Assembly: GCF_035474595.1 (NCBI RefSeq)
Contig: NZ_DATIND010000090.1
Span: forward strand, 1 to 44,344
Direction of reading: 5' to 3'
DNA length: 44,344 bases
Source of the DNA: Longimicrobium sp.
Lineage (GTDB): Bacteria; Gemmatimonadota; Gemmatimonadetes; Longimicrobiales; Longimicrobiaceae
The notes beneath the pieces were generated by a model. That model was not told the origin of the DNA, made no database searches, and saw only the letters and a program-made list of their open reading frames with translations. Shown here in pieces: positions 1-9,073 of this stretch (position 1 is the stretch's first letter; every line of letters begins with the position of its first letter). A program made the translations under genes and the position numbers.

Positions 1-11
1 TACGCGCGACC

Positions 12-124
12 ACGGAGGATGAAAGGAGATTGGTCGTGAGCACCGGGGCCGCGGAGTGAGCGGATCAGCCTCGCGCAGTTTGCGAGGCTTCCCGTAGTTG
101 TTGCTGCGACTTCAGTCGCCGGTG
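12..124 (+). repeat. REP-like element, family A, copy 1
   Basis: Intergenic element with two stem-loops: an arm pair CCTCGCGC/GCGAGG near 70-88, then a linker, then the near-palindrome GCGACTTCAGTCGC at 106-119. The same unit, extended on its left side, recurs at 31028-31137, and on the opposite strand at 5651-5715. Its second hairpin is shared with family B (16724, 25871, 44110). It lies in the gene-free stretch 1-477, which holds only repeats. Confidence 0.6.
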
Positions 125-149
125 ACCGGCTGCGCGCGGAACTTTCTAT

Positions 150-213
150 TCAGGCCGGCCACACCGTAATCAGCGTCTGCGCGGTAGCTTGCAGGCCGAA
201 GGATCCATAGCCG
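150..213 (+). repeat. ~65-bp dispersed element (family C), copy 1
   Basis: One end reads CAGGCCGGCCACACCG and the other GCAGGCCGAAGGATCC; the ends are imperfect inverted repeats of each other. Further copies are at 327-390 (opposite orientation), 4428-4493 and 29290-29360. With 327-390 it forms an inverted pair around the perfect 13-bp arms at 214-226 and 306-318, so the block 150-390 is one large palindromic structure upstream of the DMT permease gene. Confidence 0.55.
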
Positions 214-318
214 CGGCAGCACGTGATTCGACGGCCTGCACCGTTTTCCATGCCGGATCGGGTCCGATGCGAACTCCGGGAGAAGGACCGGTGCGTCCGA
301 CCCACTCACGTGCTGCCG
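214..318. repeat. 13-bp perfect inverted repeat inside the C-element pair
   Basis: Arms CGGCAGCACGTGA (214-226) and TCACGTGCTGCCG (306-318) are exact reverse complements separated by 79 bp. They sit between two oppositely oriented family C elements. Confidence 0.55.
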
Positions 319-326
319 CACCCACA

Positions 327-390
327 GATCCTTCGGCCTGCCAGGTGTTGTGCCGATGCGAGTTGCGGTGTGGTCGGCCTCAGGATGACG
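327..390 (-). repeat. ~65-bp dispersed element (family C), copy 2
   Basis: Inverted copy of the element at 150-213, running from GATCCTTCGGCCTGCC to CTCAGGATGACGTCC. It is closely similar to the copy at 29290-29360. Confidence 0.55.
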
Positions 391-477
391 TCCGGGCGGG
401 TGCAGTGTGGATGCAGAAGCCGATCTCCCTCTTGCCGCGCCGCCGCCGGGGTGGGAACATCAGGCGAATGGGGGGAG

Positions 478-1449
478 ATGCGGATCCACGGCGGAACGGG
501 CGAAGTGGCGGACGAGACGGCACGATCCAGCGGGATGGAGGAAGCGCGCTCCGGGGCCGGTGACATGGTCCTGAGCGCGTTCTGCTTCAGCGTGATGAGC
601 CTGATGGTGAAGCTGGCCGGCACGCGCATCCCCAGCCAGGAGGTGGTGTTCGTCCGCGCCGTGATCTCGCTGGCGATGGCGTACGTGCTGGTGATCCGCG
701 CCCGCGTGGGAAACTGGGGGCACCGCAAGGGGCTGCTGGTGCTGCGCGGCTGGGTGGGGTTCCTGGCGCTGTCGTGCTTCTTCTACGGCATCATCCACCT
801 GCCGCTGGCCGACGCCACGGTCATCCAGTACACCAACCCCGTGTGGACCGCGTGGCTGGGATGGTGGCTGCTGGGCGAGGCGCTGACCGCGGGCGAGGCG
901 GTGCTGAGCGGCGCGGGCCTGCTCGGCGTGCTCCTCATCGCCCGGCCGACGGTGCTGTTCGGCGGGGTGGGCGCGGCGCGGCTGGACCCGTTCGCCGTGG
1001 GCGTGGCGCTGGCGGGGGCGCTCTTCTCGGCGTCGGCGTACGTGAGCGTGCGCAAGCTGAGCCGCACCGAGCACCCGCTGATGATCGTCTTCTACTTCAC
1101 CCTGGTCACCGTGCCCGCCTCGCTCCCCGGCGCGCTGGCGGGCGCGGTGATGCCGCGCGGCCGGGAGTGGGCGCTGATGGTGGGCGTGGGGGTGATGGCG
1201 CTGCTCGGGCAGGTGTTCCTCACCCGCGGCCTGCAGCGCGAGCCCGCCGGCCGCGCCACGGCCATCGGCTACGCGCAGATCCTCTTCGCCGCGACGTGGG
1301 GGATGGCGTTCTTCGACGAGTGGCCGGACGCGCTGAGCCTGGCGGGCGCCGCGCTGGTGCTGGTGAGCGTGGTCGTCCTCGCGCGCCGGCGCGGCCGCCC
1401 CGACGTCCGCGCCGCCCGCGCGGAGGAGGGCACGGCGGAGGCGGTGTGA
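478..1449 (+). CDS. EamA/DMT-family permease
   Basis: Predicted inner-membrane permease of the drug/metabolite transporter superfamily, 323 aa from ATG 478. About ten hydrophobic segments are arranged as two EamA repeats; each has the usual small-residue-rich helices, and the second half includes a QVFLTRGLQ segment and a YAQILFAATWG helix. The substrate cannot be read from sequence. The open frame extends upstream to 223, but that part overlaps dispersed repeats and is Arg/Cys-rich, so I reject it. ATG 535 (304 aa, closer to the usual family length) is an alternative start. The gene stands alone and ends before the double hairpin at 1472-1550. Confidence 0.85.
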   Translation: MRIHGGTGEVADETARSSGMEEARSGAGDMVLSAFCFSVMSLMVKLAGTRIPSQEVVFVRAVISLAMAYVLVIRARVGNWGHRKGLLVLRGWVGFLALSCFFYGIIHLPLADATVIQYTNPVWTAWLGWWLLGEALTAGEAVLSGAGLLGVLLIARPTVLFGGVGAARLDPFAVGVALAGALFSASAYVSVRKLSRTEHPLMIVFYFTLVTVPASLPGALAGAVMPRGREWALMVGVGVMALLGQVFLTRGLQREPAGRATAIGYAQILFAATWGMAFFDEWPDALSLAGAALVLVSVVVLARRRGRPDVRAARAEEGTAEAV

Positions 1450-1471
1450 TCCCCAAAATTTATTTGCAGTT

Positions 1472-1550
1472 ACCTCTCCCAGCGGTTTTGGGAGAGGTCG
1501 AAAAATGGAGGGGAGAAGACGGCGGTTTGTCTTCTCCCCTCCATTTTTCG
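1472..1550. terminator. Double hairpin between convergent genes
   Basis: Two consecutive perfect stem-loops: ACCTCTCCC (1472-1480) pairs with GGGAGAGGT (1490-1498), and a 22-bp stem pairs 1499-1520 with 1529-1550. It lies between the ends of the convergent permease and DUF5335-type genes and is well placed as a bidirectional terminator. The CTCTCCC/GGGAGAG motif also occurs in the composite repeats at 20922 and 33721, so it may itself be a repeat. Confidence 0.6.
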
Positions 1551-1686
1551 GGTGAGGGCCCCGCGGCGCCCGGGGACACGCGCTTCGATCCGGATGCGAG
1601 CTCGGGAGACACGATCACATTCGCGAAAAGGGAGCATCCCGGCGAGGGACACTCCCTTTTCGTCGGACCGCTGACGGGCGGTTTCT

Positions 1687-2028
1687 TCAGCCGGCTGCGG
1701 CTGCGTCCAGCCGGAGCAGCGTCTGCCCGCCGGGATAGGCCAGGCGCAGCACCGCGTCGCGCCCGTCGGCGGTGCGGCTCACGTCCAGCTGCGTGACCGC
1801 CTCGATGCTGTGCGTCAGGTGCTCCAGCGGGCCGCCGTCGCTCAGCATCAGCTCCACCCGGCCGTGGCGCGGCTCGAAGGCGGCGCCGCGGAAGTGCAGC
1901 TCCATCTCGGCCCACTGCGCCCCCAGCTCGGGGTCGTCCACCTCCAGGCGCGTCACGCGGCCCGCGTTGCGCCGGGAGAACTCCTTCAGCATCTGCGGCC
2001 ACTGGCCGCGCTCCGCCACCGCGGTCAT
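1687..2028 (-). CDS. DUF5335-type small protein
   Basis: Soluble 113-aa protein without signal peptide or membrane segment. The sequence around residues 26-50 ([20 protein letters not shown]) and the overall size resemble the DUF5335 family, whose function is unknown to me. It is transcribed divergently from the histidine kinase gene at 2266 across a 237-bp gap. The assignment rests on recalled family appearance, not on a search. Confidence 0.65.
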   Translation of the reverse strand: MTAVAERGQWPQMLKEFSRRNAGRVTRLEVDDPELGAQWAEMELHFRGAAFEPRHGRVELMLSDGGPLEHLTHSIEAVTQLDVSRTADGRDAVLRLAYPGGQTLLRLDAAAAG

Positions 2029-2265
2029 CGGTCACCTCGACTGCTGCGCGTTCCCCCAATCCGCGGCGCTCCCGCGGCCACGGCTCCGGATGAGGAAGAT
2101 GCCACGGACCCCGTGCGGGAAAGGTCGGGCACGCCCCAACTCCGGTGTAGGGCAAAGCTCGACAGCTGCGCCACTTCCCGCCCGCCCCGCCCGCGCTTAC
2201 CTTCGTCCCCGACTCCCCCGCTCGATCGCGCCCGAAACCCCGAACCATCGCCGCCCGCGACCCCG

Positions 2266-4356
2266 ATGAGCAGCGTCCTCCCCCCCGGAACGGACGAGCT
2301 TTCGCGCCTGCTGCTGGACAGCGTGCGCGACGAGGCCATCTTCGCCCTGGACCCGTCGGGCCGCATCACCCGCTGGAGCCCCGGCGCGCGCGAGGTGATC
2401 GGCTACGACGAGGCCGAGGTGCTGGGCGCGCACTTCTCCCGCTTCTACACCCCCGACGACGTGGCGCTGGGGATCGCCGAGCGCGAGCTGCGGCGCGCCG
2501 AGCAGAAGGGGCGCTCCGAGGCCGAGGGGTGGCGGGTGCGCAAGGACGGCTCGCGCTTCTGGGGGCAGATCGTGACCACCGCGCTCCGCGACGAGGGCGG
2601 GCGGCTGGTCGGCTACGGCCGCGTGGTGCGCGACGTGACCGAGCGGCTGCGCTTCGAGGAGGCCATCCGCCTGTCCGAGGCCAAGTTCTCCGGCATCATC
2701 TCCATCGCCACCGACGCGGTGGTGTCGGTCGACGAGGAGCTGCGCATCGTCCTGTTCAACCAGGGCGCGGAGAAGATCTTCGGGTGGACGGCGGGCGAGG
2801 TGATGGGCCGGCCGCTCTCCATCCTCCTTCCCGAGCGCTTCCGCGACAGGCACGACGCGCATCTCCACCACTTCGCGCAGGGGCCGGTGGCGGCCAAGCG
2901 GATGGGCGAGCGGCAGGAGATCTTCGGGCTGCGCAAGGACGGGTCGGAGTTCCCCGCCGAGGCCAGCATCTCGCGGCTGGAGCTGCCCGGCGCGCGGCTG
3001 CTGACCGCGGTGCTGCGCGACGTCACCGAGCGCAAGCAGGCCGAGGAGGCGGTGGCCCGCGCGCTGGTGCGCGAGCAGGAGGCGCGCGCCGAGGCCGAGG
3101 CTGCGGGCGAGCGGATGCGCTTCCTGGCCGACGCGGCGGCGCGGCTCTCCGAGTCGCTGGACCGCGAGACGGTGCTGCGGACGCTGGCGCGCGTGGCCGT
3201 GCCGCTGCTGGGCGACTGGTGCGTGGTGGTCCTGCGCGAGGACGACGGGCAGGCGCGCCGCGTGGCCGCCTGCCACCGCGACCCGGAGCGCGAACCGCTG
3301 ATGCAGGAGCTCACCGGGCTCCCGGTGGACTTGGCCCCGGCGCACCCGGTCGCCCGGGCGATGGAGACGCGCGAGCCGGTGCTGGTGGCCGACGCTCCCG
3401 AGGAGTGGATCGCCCGGATCGCGGCCGGGGAGGAGCACGCGCGCATCCTGCGCGAGCTGGGGATGCACGCCGTGCTCGCGATTCCGCTCGTGGTGCGCGA
3501 CCAGGTGATGGGCGCGCTGGAGCTGGTGATGTCGTCCGCGGCGCGCCACTACGAGCCGGGGCGGGTGGAAGTGGCGCGGGAGCTGGCCTCGCGCGCGGCG
3601 CTGGCAGTGGAGAACACGCGCCTGTACGGCGCGGCGCAATCCGCCATCCGCGCCCGCGAGGACGTGCTGCACGTGGTCAGCCACGACCTGGGCAACTCGC
3701 TGTCGGCCATCATCATCAACACCACCGTCCTCCTGCGCACGCTTCCCGAGGAGGAGGCGAACGAGGACCTGCGCAAGCGCATCGCCAGCATCCGCGACCT
3801 CGCGCGGCGGATGCAGCGGCTGCGGCAGGACCTGCTGGACGTGGCCAGCATCGAGACCGGCCAGCTCGCGATCGAGTGGGACCTGTGGGATCCGGCCGGG
3901 CTGGCGGCCGAGGCGCTGGAGTCGTTCGCCGGGTTGGCGGGGGAGAAGGGGCTGCGGCTGGAGAGCGAGGTGGCGCCCGGGCTGCCGCAGCTGGAGGGCG
4001 ATCGCGAGCGCATCATGCAGGTGCTGGCCAACCTCCTGGGCAACGCGGTGAAGTTCACCCCCCAGGGCGGGCGCGTGGGGCTGCGCGTGACTGCGGGTGG
4101 CGACGAGGTGCGCTTCGACGTGAGCGACACCGGCCCCGGCATCCCCGCCGAGCACCTGGACCGGGTGTTCGACCGCTTCTGGAAGGTGCGCAGCGCCAAC
4201 CGGCAGGGCGCCGGCCTCGGCCTCGCCATCGCCAAGGGGATCGTGGAGGCGCACGACGGGCGGATCTGGGTGGAGAGCGAGGCCGGCCGCGGCAGCACCT
4301 TCTCCTTCACCCTCCCCATCCGCGAGGGAATGACGGAGATCGAGGAGGACGAGTAG
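2266..4356 (+). CDS. PAS-PAS-GAF sensor histidine kinase
   Basis: Soluble sensor kinase of 696 aa from ATG 2266. Domains in order: PAS (~10-130, ending in a DVTER linker), second PAS (~140-260, again ending DVTER), a short coiled coil (~262-285), GAF (~290-455), HisKA with the H-box VVSHDLGN and phospho-accepting His473, and HATPase_c with N-box [10 protein letters not shown]1 box DTGPGIP and G2 box GLGLAIAKG. No transmembrane segment is present, so the signal is probably cytoplasmic (redox, light or small ligand). No response regulator lies next to it, so it is an orphan kinase. No clear SD precedes the chosen start; longer frames upstream look like intergenic DNA. Confidence 0.9.
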   Translation: MSSVLPPGTDELSRLLLDSVRDEAIFALDPSGRITRWSPGAREVIGYDEAEVLGAHFSRFYTPDDVALGIAERELRRAEQKGRSEAEGWRVRKDGSRFWGQIVTTALRDEGGRLVGYGRVVRDVTERLRFEEAIRLSEAKFSGIISIATDAVVSVDEELRIVLFNQGAEKIFGWTAGEVMGRPLSILLPERFRDRHDAHLHHFAQGPVAAKRMGERQEIFGLRKDGSEFPAEASISRLELPGARLLTAVLRDVTERKQAEEAVARALVREQEARAEAEAAGERMRFLADAAARLSESLDRETVLRTLARVAVPLLGDWCVVVLREDDGQARRVAACHRDPEREPLMQELTGLPVDLAPAHPVARAMETREPVLVADAPEEWIARIAAGEEHARILRELGMHAVLAIPLVVRDQVMGALELVMSSAARHYEPGRVEVARELASRAALAVENTRLYGAAQSAIRAREDVLHVVSHDLGNSLSAIIINTTVLLRTLPEEEANEDLRKRIASIRDLARRMQRLRQDLLDVASIETGQLAIEWDLWDPAGLAAEALESFAGLAGEKGLRLESEVAPGLPQLEGDRERIMQVLANLLGNAVKFTPQGGRVGLRVTAGGDEVRFDVSDTGPGIPAEHLDRVFDRFWKVRSANRQGAGLGLAIAKGIVEAHDGRIWVESEAGRGSTFSFTLPIREGMTEIEEDE

Positions 4357-4427
4357 AACGGGTTGATGCTGCATCCTCCGTCACCTCGAACATCCTCCGT
4401 CACCCTCCGCCGCGACGCCCGATGACG

Positions 4428-4493
4428 TCATCCTGAGGCCGGCCACGCCGCAACCTGCGTCCACGCAAAGGCTTGGCAGGCCGAAGGATCTAT
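4428..4493 (+). repeat. ~65-bp dispersed element (family C), copy 3
   Basis: Runs from GACGTCATCCTGAGGCC to GGCAGGCCGAAGGATC, in the same orientation as 150-213 and opposite to 327-390 and 29290-29360. Confidence 0.55.
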
Positions 4494-4552
4494 CGCCCGT
4501 CCAGCACGTCGGCCTGTCGAGACGCACGTCAGCCGGCACATCTCCCATGATC

Positions 4553-4590
4553 GAAGCCCCTTCTCCGCGACTCGTCGGAGGAGGGGCTTC
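4553..4590. terminator. Stem-loop between kinase and PAP2 genes
   Basis: GAAGCCCC at 4553 pairs with GGGGCTTC ending at 4590; the stem is about 16 bp with minor bulges. It is not followed by a clean T-run. Confidence 0.45.
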
Positions 4591-4741
4591 ATCGCTTTCC
4601 GGCATCCCCGGAGCGGTTTCGCGCCGGGGCCTTCATCTCCCTGTGCCTTTCCCCCGACAGCAGGAGAAGCGGGAAGCAACGGCACGCCTCCGCGAGCCGC
4701 AAGTTCCGCCGAGGGTATGCTTTGTGCGCCGCGGACGGGCG

Positions 4742-5605
4742 ATGAGCACACGATCCGATCCCGTTCCCGGCGACCGCCGGCAGGACCCCCACCGCGCGAG
4801 CGGGGCGGCGGCCGACGCGCGCTTCCGCCTGTTCCGCTGGGTGGGCGAGCACGTGCGCGGCTTCCACGCGGCCGTGGGCGCGCTGCTGTTCGTGGGGTTG
4901 GCCATCATCCTGGTCTGCGTCACCCTCTTCGCCGCGCTGGCCGACGAAGTGATGGAGGGCGACACGCTCCCCTTCGATCGCGCGGTGCTGCTGTGGATGA
5001 ACCGGCACGCCACGCCGCCGCTCACCGGGCTGGCGCTGGACGTGACGGCGCTGGGCGCGGGGACGGTGGTGTGGCTGGTGGTGGTGGTGTCCAGCGTGTA
5101 CCTGTGGGCCAGCCGGCACCGCTGGTCGGCGGCGCTGCTCTGGGTGTCGATCCTGGGGTCGGGACTGATCAACACCATCATGAAGCTGTTCTTCCAGCGC
5201 GAGCGGCCGCACCTGTTCCCGTGGCGCGTGCCGTACGCCGGGCTGTCGTCGTTCCCGTCTGGGCACTCGATGACGTCGATGGTGTGCTATGCCACGCTGG
5301 CGTACCTCATCGCGCGCCTGGTCCCGTCGCGGTTCCTGCGGCGCTTCACCATCGGCGTGGCGGCGCTCATCATCGTGCTGATCGGGCTGTCGCGGATGTA
5401 CCTGGGCGTGCACTACCCCACGGACGTGGCGGCCGGGTTCATCATGGGGCTGGCGTGGGCGTCGTTCTGCGCGCTGGGGCTGGAGGCCATCCGCTTCTTC
5501 CGCCACCGCGAGCCGCAGGTCGCCGCGCAGGAGCAGGACCTCGACGCCACCGCCACCGACGGCCCCACGGGCGAGGACGAGGAGCGCGCACCGGAGGCCG
5601 CCTGA
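4742..5605 (+). CDS. PAP2-family membrane phosphatase
   Basis: Integral-membrane phosphatidic-acid-phosphatase-type protein, 287 aa from ATG 4742. All three signature motifs of the family are present: KLFFQRERP (148-156), PSGHS (172-176) and SRMYLGVHYPTD (217-228), with the catalytic His in the second and third motifs. About five to six membrane helices surround them, and the C-terminal tail is acidic and disordered. Family members act on lipid phosphates or undecaprenyl pyrophosphate; the substrate here is undetermined. The longer frame from 4547 runs through the upstream hairpin and is rejected. Confidence 0.88.
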   Translation: MSTRSDPVPGDRRQDPHRASGAAADARFRLFRWVGEHVRGFHAAVGALLFVGLAIILVCVTLFAALADEVMEGDTLPFDRAVLLWMNRHATPPLTGLALDVTALGAGTVVWLVVVVSSVYLWASRHRWSAALLWVSILGSGLINTIMKLFFQRERPHLFPWRVPYAGLSSFPSGHSMTSMVCYATLAYLIARLVPSRFLRRFTIGVAALIIVLIGLSRMYLGVHYPTDVAAGFIMGLAWASFCALGLEAIRFFRHREPQVAAQEQDLDATATDGPTGEDEERAPEAA

Positions 5606-5650
5606 GAGCGGATGTGCGGAGCCGTCGGAACCCGGCCCTGCAGCCATTCG

Positions 5651-5715
5651 CCACCGGCGGCTGAAGCCGCGGCAACAACCACGGGAAGCCTCGCAAACCG
5701 CGCGAGGCTGTTCGG
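5651..5715 (-). repeat. REP-like element, family A, copy 2
   Basis: Inverted copy of the element at 61-124. The first hairpin (CCTCGC/GCGAGG) is kept at 5689-5708; the second hairpin has diverged to a GCGGCTTCAGCCGC-like form. Confidence 0.5.
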
Positions 5716-5785
5716 CTCGGAAGCCGGCTCCGGCGGTGAAGGACGCCTCCCTCTCACCATCCCGGGATGCGCGCGGCGATTAAGA

Positions 5786-5822
5786 AAAGCGGGCCGCATC
5801 GTGTTTCGATGCGGCCCGCTTT
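5786..5822. terminator. Bidirectional terminator
   Basis: Perfect 16-bp stem (AAAGCGGGCCGCATCG, 5786-5801, with 5807-5822) around a 5-nt loop, with A and T tracts on its flanks. It separates the convergent PAP2 and MFS genes. Confidence 0.8.
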
Positions 5823-5846
5823 CGTTTCTGTGGATGGAGATGCCGC

Positions 5847-7199
5847 TCACGTCGCGGCGACGGCGACGCCCTCCTTCTTCTCGGGGGCGGCGGGCTCGTC
5901 CTCCTCGCGGCGCGGGCCGATGCCGAAGCTCAGGAAGAAGGTGCCGAGGACGAGCGCGGCGCTGGTCCAGAACGGATACCCCGTCCCCATGTGCTGGAAG
6001 GTCCATCCGGCCAGCAGCGGGAACAGCACGCGCGCCGCCCCGCCGTAGCTCTGCTGCACCCCCATCATCACCCCCCGCTCGCGCGGCTCGATCACCTGCG
6101 ACAGCAGCCCGGTCACGCAGGGGAAGGTGAACGCCGTGCCCAGCGGCAGCAGGGCGATCACCAGCGCGAACACCACGATCCGCGGCTCCATCGACACGCC
6201 GAAGGGGAGCGCCACCGGCCACCCGGTACGGATGGTGGCGGTGAGCGGGATCAGCCCCAGCCCCAGCACCAGCAGCGCCTGCCCGATGCGCGCCAGCCGC
6301 GCCTCGCCGAAGCGGTCCACCGCGGGCCCCAGCAGGAACGCCCGCACCAGCACCGAGATGGCCCCGTTCCAGGCGAAGAAGTAGCCGATGGTCTTGTCGG
6401 TGATGCCGAAGCGCACCGCCAGGAACAGCGCCAGCACCGCGGTGAAGCCGGAGAAGGCGCCCATCGCGATGGCGTAGATCCAGATGAGCCGCGGCGCCGG
6501 CTCGCCCGGGTGGGTGAGCACGTTCAGCGTGGCCGCGGCCGGCTTCACCACCGCCACCTTCGACTCCTGCATGGCCGGGACGTGCGACTCGCGCACGAAC
6601 ATCCACACGAAGCCGATGTTGGCCGCGCAGAGCACGGCCGCCAGCACCCCCGGCGCCCGCGCGCCGTAGAAGGCCAGGCTCAGCGACCCCAGCGCCGGCC
6701 CGATGCTCACCCCCAGGTTGGTGGCCGCCGAGAGCCACCCCAGCGCCCGGGCGCGGTCGCGCGGCTCGGTGCTGTCGGCCACGTACGCCTGGATCACCCC
6801 CACCGTGCCCCCGCCCGCGCCCTGCACGATGCGCGAAAGGAAGAGGAGGAGGAGGTAGAACCCGGCCGAGTGCCCATGCCCGCTGGGCAGGCTGGCCCAC
6901 GCGAAGATCAGGTACGCGGCGACCGACGCCGTGAGCGCGGTCAGCAGCACCGGGCGCCGGCCGTAGCGGTCCGAGAAGCGCCCCCAGAGCGGCGCGCTCA
7001 ACAGCTGCGCCAGCGAGAACGAGGAGATCAGCGCGCCCACCACGAAGCCGCCGGCGCCCAGCCGCGTGGCCACGAACGGGAGCTGAGGGACGATCATCAG
7101 CAGCCCCATCATGTCCACGAACGCGGCGAACATCAGCGCGGTCAGGTTGCCGCGGCCGTTGCGCCTGGTGCGTTGCTCTTCGCTGATAGCCGGTGCCAC
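5847..7199 (-). CDS. MFS-family efflux transporter (TetA/multidrug type)
   Basis: Twelve-helix major facilitator of 450 aa from GTG 7199. The cytoplasmic loop between helices 2 and 3 carries the motif A form GRFSDRYGRRP. The motif C-like region in helix 5 is GVSIGPALG, typical of drug:H+ antiporters. The frame stays open to a TTG at 7268, but no SD supports that start, and GTG 7199 lies just before the first helix. It follows the M14 carboxypeptidase gene on the same strand, so the two may be cotranscribed. The substrate is unknown. Confidence 0.82.
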   Translation of the reverse strand: MAPAISEEQRTRRNGRGNLTALMFAAFVDMMGLLMIVPQLPFVATRLGAGGFVVGALISSFSLAQLLSAPLWGRFSDRYGRRPVLLTALTASVAAYLIFAWASLPSGHGHSAGFYLLLLFLSRIVQGAGGGTVGVIQAYVADSTEPRDRARALGWLSAATNLGVSIGPALGSLSLAFYGARAPGVLAAVLCAANIGFVWMFVRESHVPAMQESKVAVVKPAAATLNVLTHPGEPAPRLIWIYAIAMGAFSGFTAVLALFLAVRFGITDKTIGYFFAWNGAISVLVRAFLLGPAVDRFGEARLARIGQALLVLGLGLIPLTATIRTGWPVALPFGVSMEPRIVVFALVIALLPLGTAFTFPCVTGLLSQVIEPRERGVMMGVQQSYGGAARVLFPLLAGWTFQHMGTGYPFWTSAALVLGTFFLSFGIGPRREEDEPAAPEKKEGVAVAAT

Positions 7200-7287
7200 C
7201 CGAATCCCGGGTTCGTGAGGAGAGACAAAGGTTCTGCGGAACGTACCCGCGCCCGCCGGGCCCGTCAATCGACCGCGCCCGGCCGCG

Positions 7288-8892
7288 TCACCTCGGGGGC
7301 GACGCGGCCGGCGCCGGCTGGCGGAGGATGGGGTAGACGGCGGCGTCCTTCAGCCACGCGTCCAGCAGCCCCCAGGTGGCGAACCCGTCGTCGGAGCGCG
7401 GCTCCAGCAGCGTGAACGCCAGGCGCCCCAGCGGCTGGTCGGCCGGCACGCGCAGCCATCCGCCGGCGGGACGTGCATCGGACACCCGCCACGCGCCGAA
7501 GATCCGCCGCTCGCGGTGCCCCTCGCTCTCGCTCCGCGCCGTGGCCGCCGAATCGATGCGGAACGCCTCCACCGCTCCCGTCACGGAGGCGACGCGCTCG
7601 AAGCGGATGCCGTGCGCCGCCAGCCGCTCGGCCACGTCGCGCAGCGTGTCGGGAACGAGCCAGGCGGCGGGGGCGCGCTCCGTCTCCGCCGCGTCGTAGG
7701 CGGTGAACTCGGGCATCCGCTCGGGGCGCACCACGTCGCGGCGGCGCCACATCACCTCGCCACTGTAGGGGTTCCGCTCCTCGCTCACCTCGCCCATCAG
7801 GATCGGGTTCGGACCCGTGCGCCGGAGCCGCGCCGTCACCGCCAGCGTCGTTCCCACCACCGAGCGCCGGTCCGCCTCCACGGTGACGCGGCGGATCCGC
7901 GAGGCGTTCTGCGCGGCCCAGTCCAGCACCTCTTCCACGAAGCGCTTCTGCACCTCCACGCGCTCGCGGAAGGTGAGGTACGAGTAGGTCTCGCTGAGGA
8001 TGCCGAAGCGGTTGCGCAGCCCCCAGTAGTGGTTGCTGAAGCGCGGCCGCCAGTCGTACGTGTACCACCCGCGCTCGGCGCCCGGCCCCGCCGCCCACGG
8101 ACTCTCCGGCGCGGGCACGTTGCCGTAGTCGTGGAAGTCGTACCCGTACTTCCGCTTCGCCGACGCGGTGACCGCCGGGAGCCATTCGTCGCGAAGAATG
8201 GAGACGATGGCCGGGTCGGTGTTGGGATGCAGCGGCGGCGCGAAGGTCAGCTGGTACGCGTGGAGAGTGCCGTCGGTGGTGTGCAGGTCGACCAGCACCT
8301 GCGGGTCGTACGCCTGCATCAGCAGCGCCTGCGACCGCGCCTCGGGCGTCTCCAGCTTGCTGAAGTCGCGGTTGATGTTGAGCCCCTGCGCGTTCGGCCG
8401 CGTCCCCATCCCCGCGACGGGTCCGTGCTGCTGCGGCCGGTTGTTCAGCGCGATGCGCTCGTTGCCGTCGGGGTTGAAGATCGGGGCCACCAGCAGCACC
8501 AGCGAGTCCGTCCACGCCCGGTGCCGCCCGGCCGCGATGTCGCGCAGGATCTCGAGCAGCGCCTCCTTTCCCTCCACCTCGCCCGCGTGGATGTCGCCCT
8601 GCAGGTAGACGACCGTCTTCCCGCTCGCTCGCACCGCGGCCGACGACGCGTCCCCGGGCGTGCCGGCGACGGCCAGCGGGAGCGCCCGCCCCTCCCACGA
8701 GTACCCGAACGTGGTCAGGTGGATGAGCGGCGACGCGCGCCCCACGGTGTCCAGGAACGCCAGCACGTCCGCATACCGGCTGGTCTCGCGGAAGTCCGTC
8801 CGCTCCGCCCGCGTGAGCGGCCCGCCCTGCGCCGCCGCGGCAGTGGAGATCGCGGAAAGGAGGATCGGAACCAGCAGCAGCCGTCTGCGCAT
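7288..8892 (-). CDS. Exported M14-family zinc carboxypeptidase
   Basis: Secreted metallocarboxypeptidase of 534 aa from ATG 8892. A clear signal peptide occupies residues 1-22. Zinc ligands of family M14 are visible as HAGE (H102, E105) and DLHTTDG (H204); NINRD (174-176) is the substrate-carboxylate binding segment, and E301 in SETYSYL is the likely catalytic glutamate. The C-terminal ~200 residues form an extra domain that I do not recognise. The upstream extension to 8970 is non-coding in character. The gene is divergent from the HTH gene pair and precedes the MFS gene by a short gap. Confidence 0.88.
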   Translation of the reverse strand: MRRRLLLVPILLSAISTAAAAQGGPLTRAERTDFRETSRYADVLAFLDTVGRASPLIHLTTFGYSWEGRALPLAVAGTPGDASSAAVRASGKTVVYLQGDIHAGEVEGKEALLEILRDIAAGRHRAWTDSLVLLVAPIFNPDGNERIALNNRPQQHGPVAGMGTRPNAQGLNINRDFSKLETPEARSQALLMQAYDPQVLVDLHTTDGTLHAYQLTFAPPLHPNTDPAIVSILRDEWLPAVTASAKRKYGYDFHDYGNVPAPESPWAAGPGAERGWYTYDWRPRFSNHYWGLRNRFGILSETYSYLTFRERVEVQKRFVEEVLDWAAQNASRIRRVTVEADRRSVVGTTLAVTARLRRTGPNPILMGEVSEERNPYSGEVMWRRRDVVRPERMPEFTAYDAAETERAPAAWLVPDTLRDVAERLAAHGIRFERVASVTGAVEAFRIDSAATARSESEGHRERRIFGAWRVSDARPAGGWLRVPADQPLGRLAFTLLEPRSDDGFATWGLLDAWLKDAAVYPILRQPAPAASPPR

Positions 8893-8980
8893 CGTCGTGC
8901 GGGAGCGGAGGGGGATCGGGATGCGATCAGCGATGGGACAACGTACGGCATGGCGATGTGGGCGCAACAATCTCCCCCAC

Positions 8981-9009
8981 TTGCCCGTTTACTCCGGGTG
9001 TGTTTATCT
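8981..9009 (+). promoter_or_regulatory. Sigma-70-type promoter of HTH gene copy 1
   Basis: TTGCCC (8981-8986), a 17-bp spacer, then TTATCT (9004-9009). The same arrangement, with TTGTCC, precedes copy 2. About 65 bp separate the -10 box from ATG 9074. Confidence 0.6.
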
Positions 9010-9073
9010 TCCCCGGTGTACAGATGATACGGGTGGTCAAAGCGGACGGGACGCTCGCGAATCCCGTGATCAG

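Larger units (their letters stand above)
4357..4741. other. Gene-free spacer with repeat and hairpin
   Basis: This 385-bp stretch holds a family C element (4428-4493) and a terminator-like hairpin (4553-4590). I see no convincing gene in it. Confidence 0.6.

Noticed and set aside
2197-4374. Very long antisense frame (725 codons) opposite the histidine kinase
   Set aside because: It mirrors the GC-biased codons of the real kinase gene, gives a His/Arg/Ala-rich product without any domain, and has no independent signals. Similar antisense frames across the window were rejected for the same reason.
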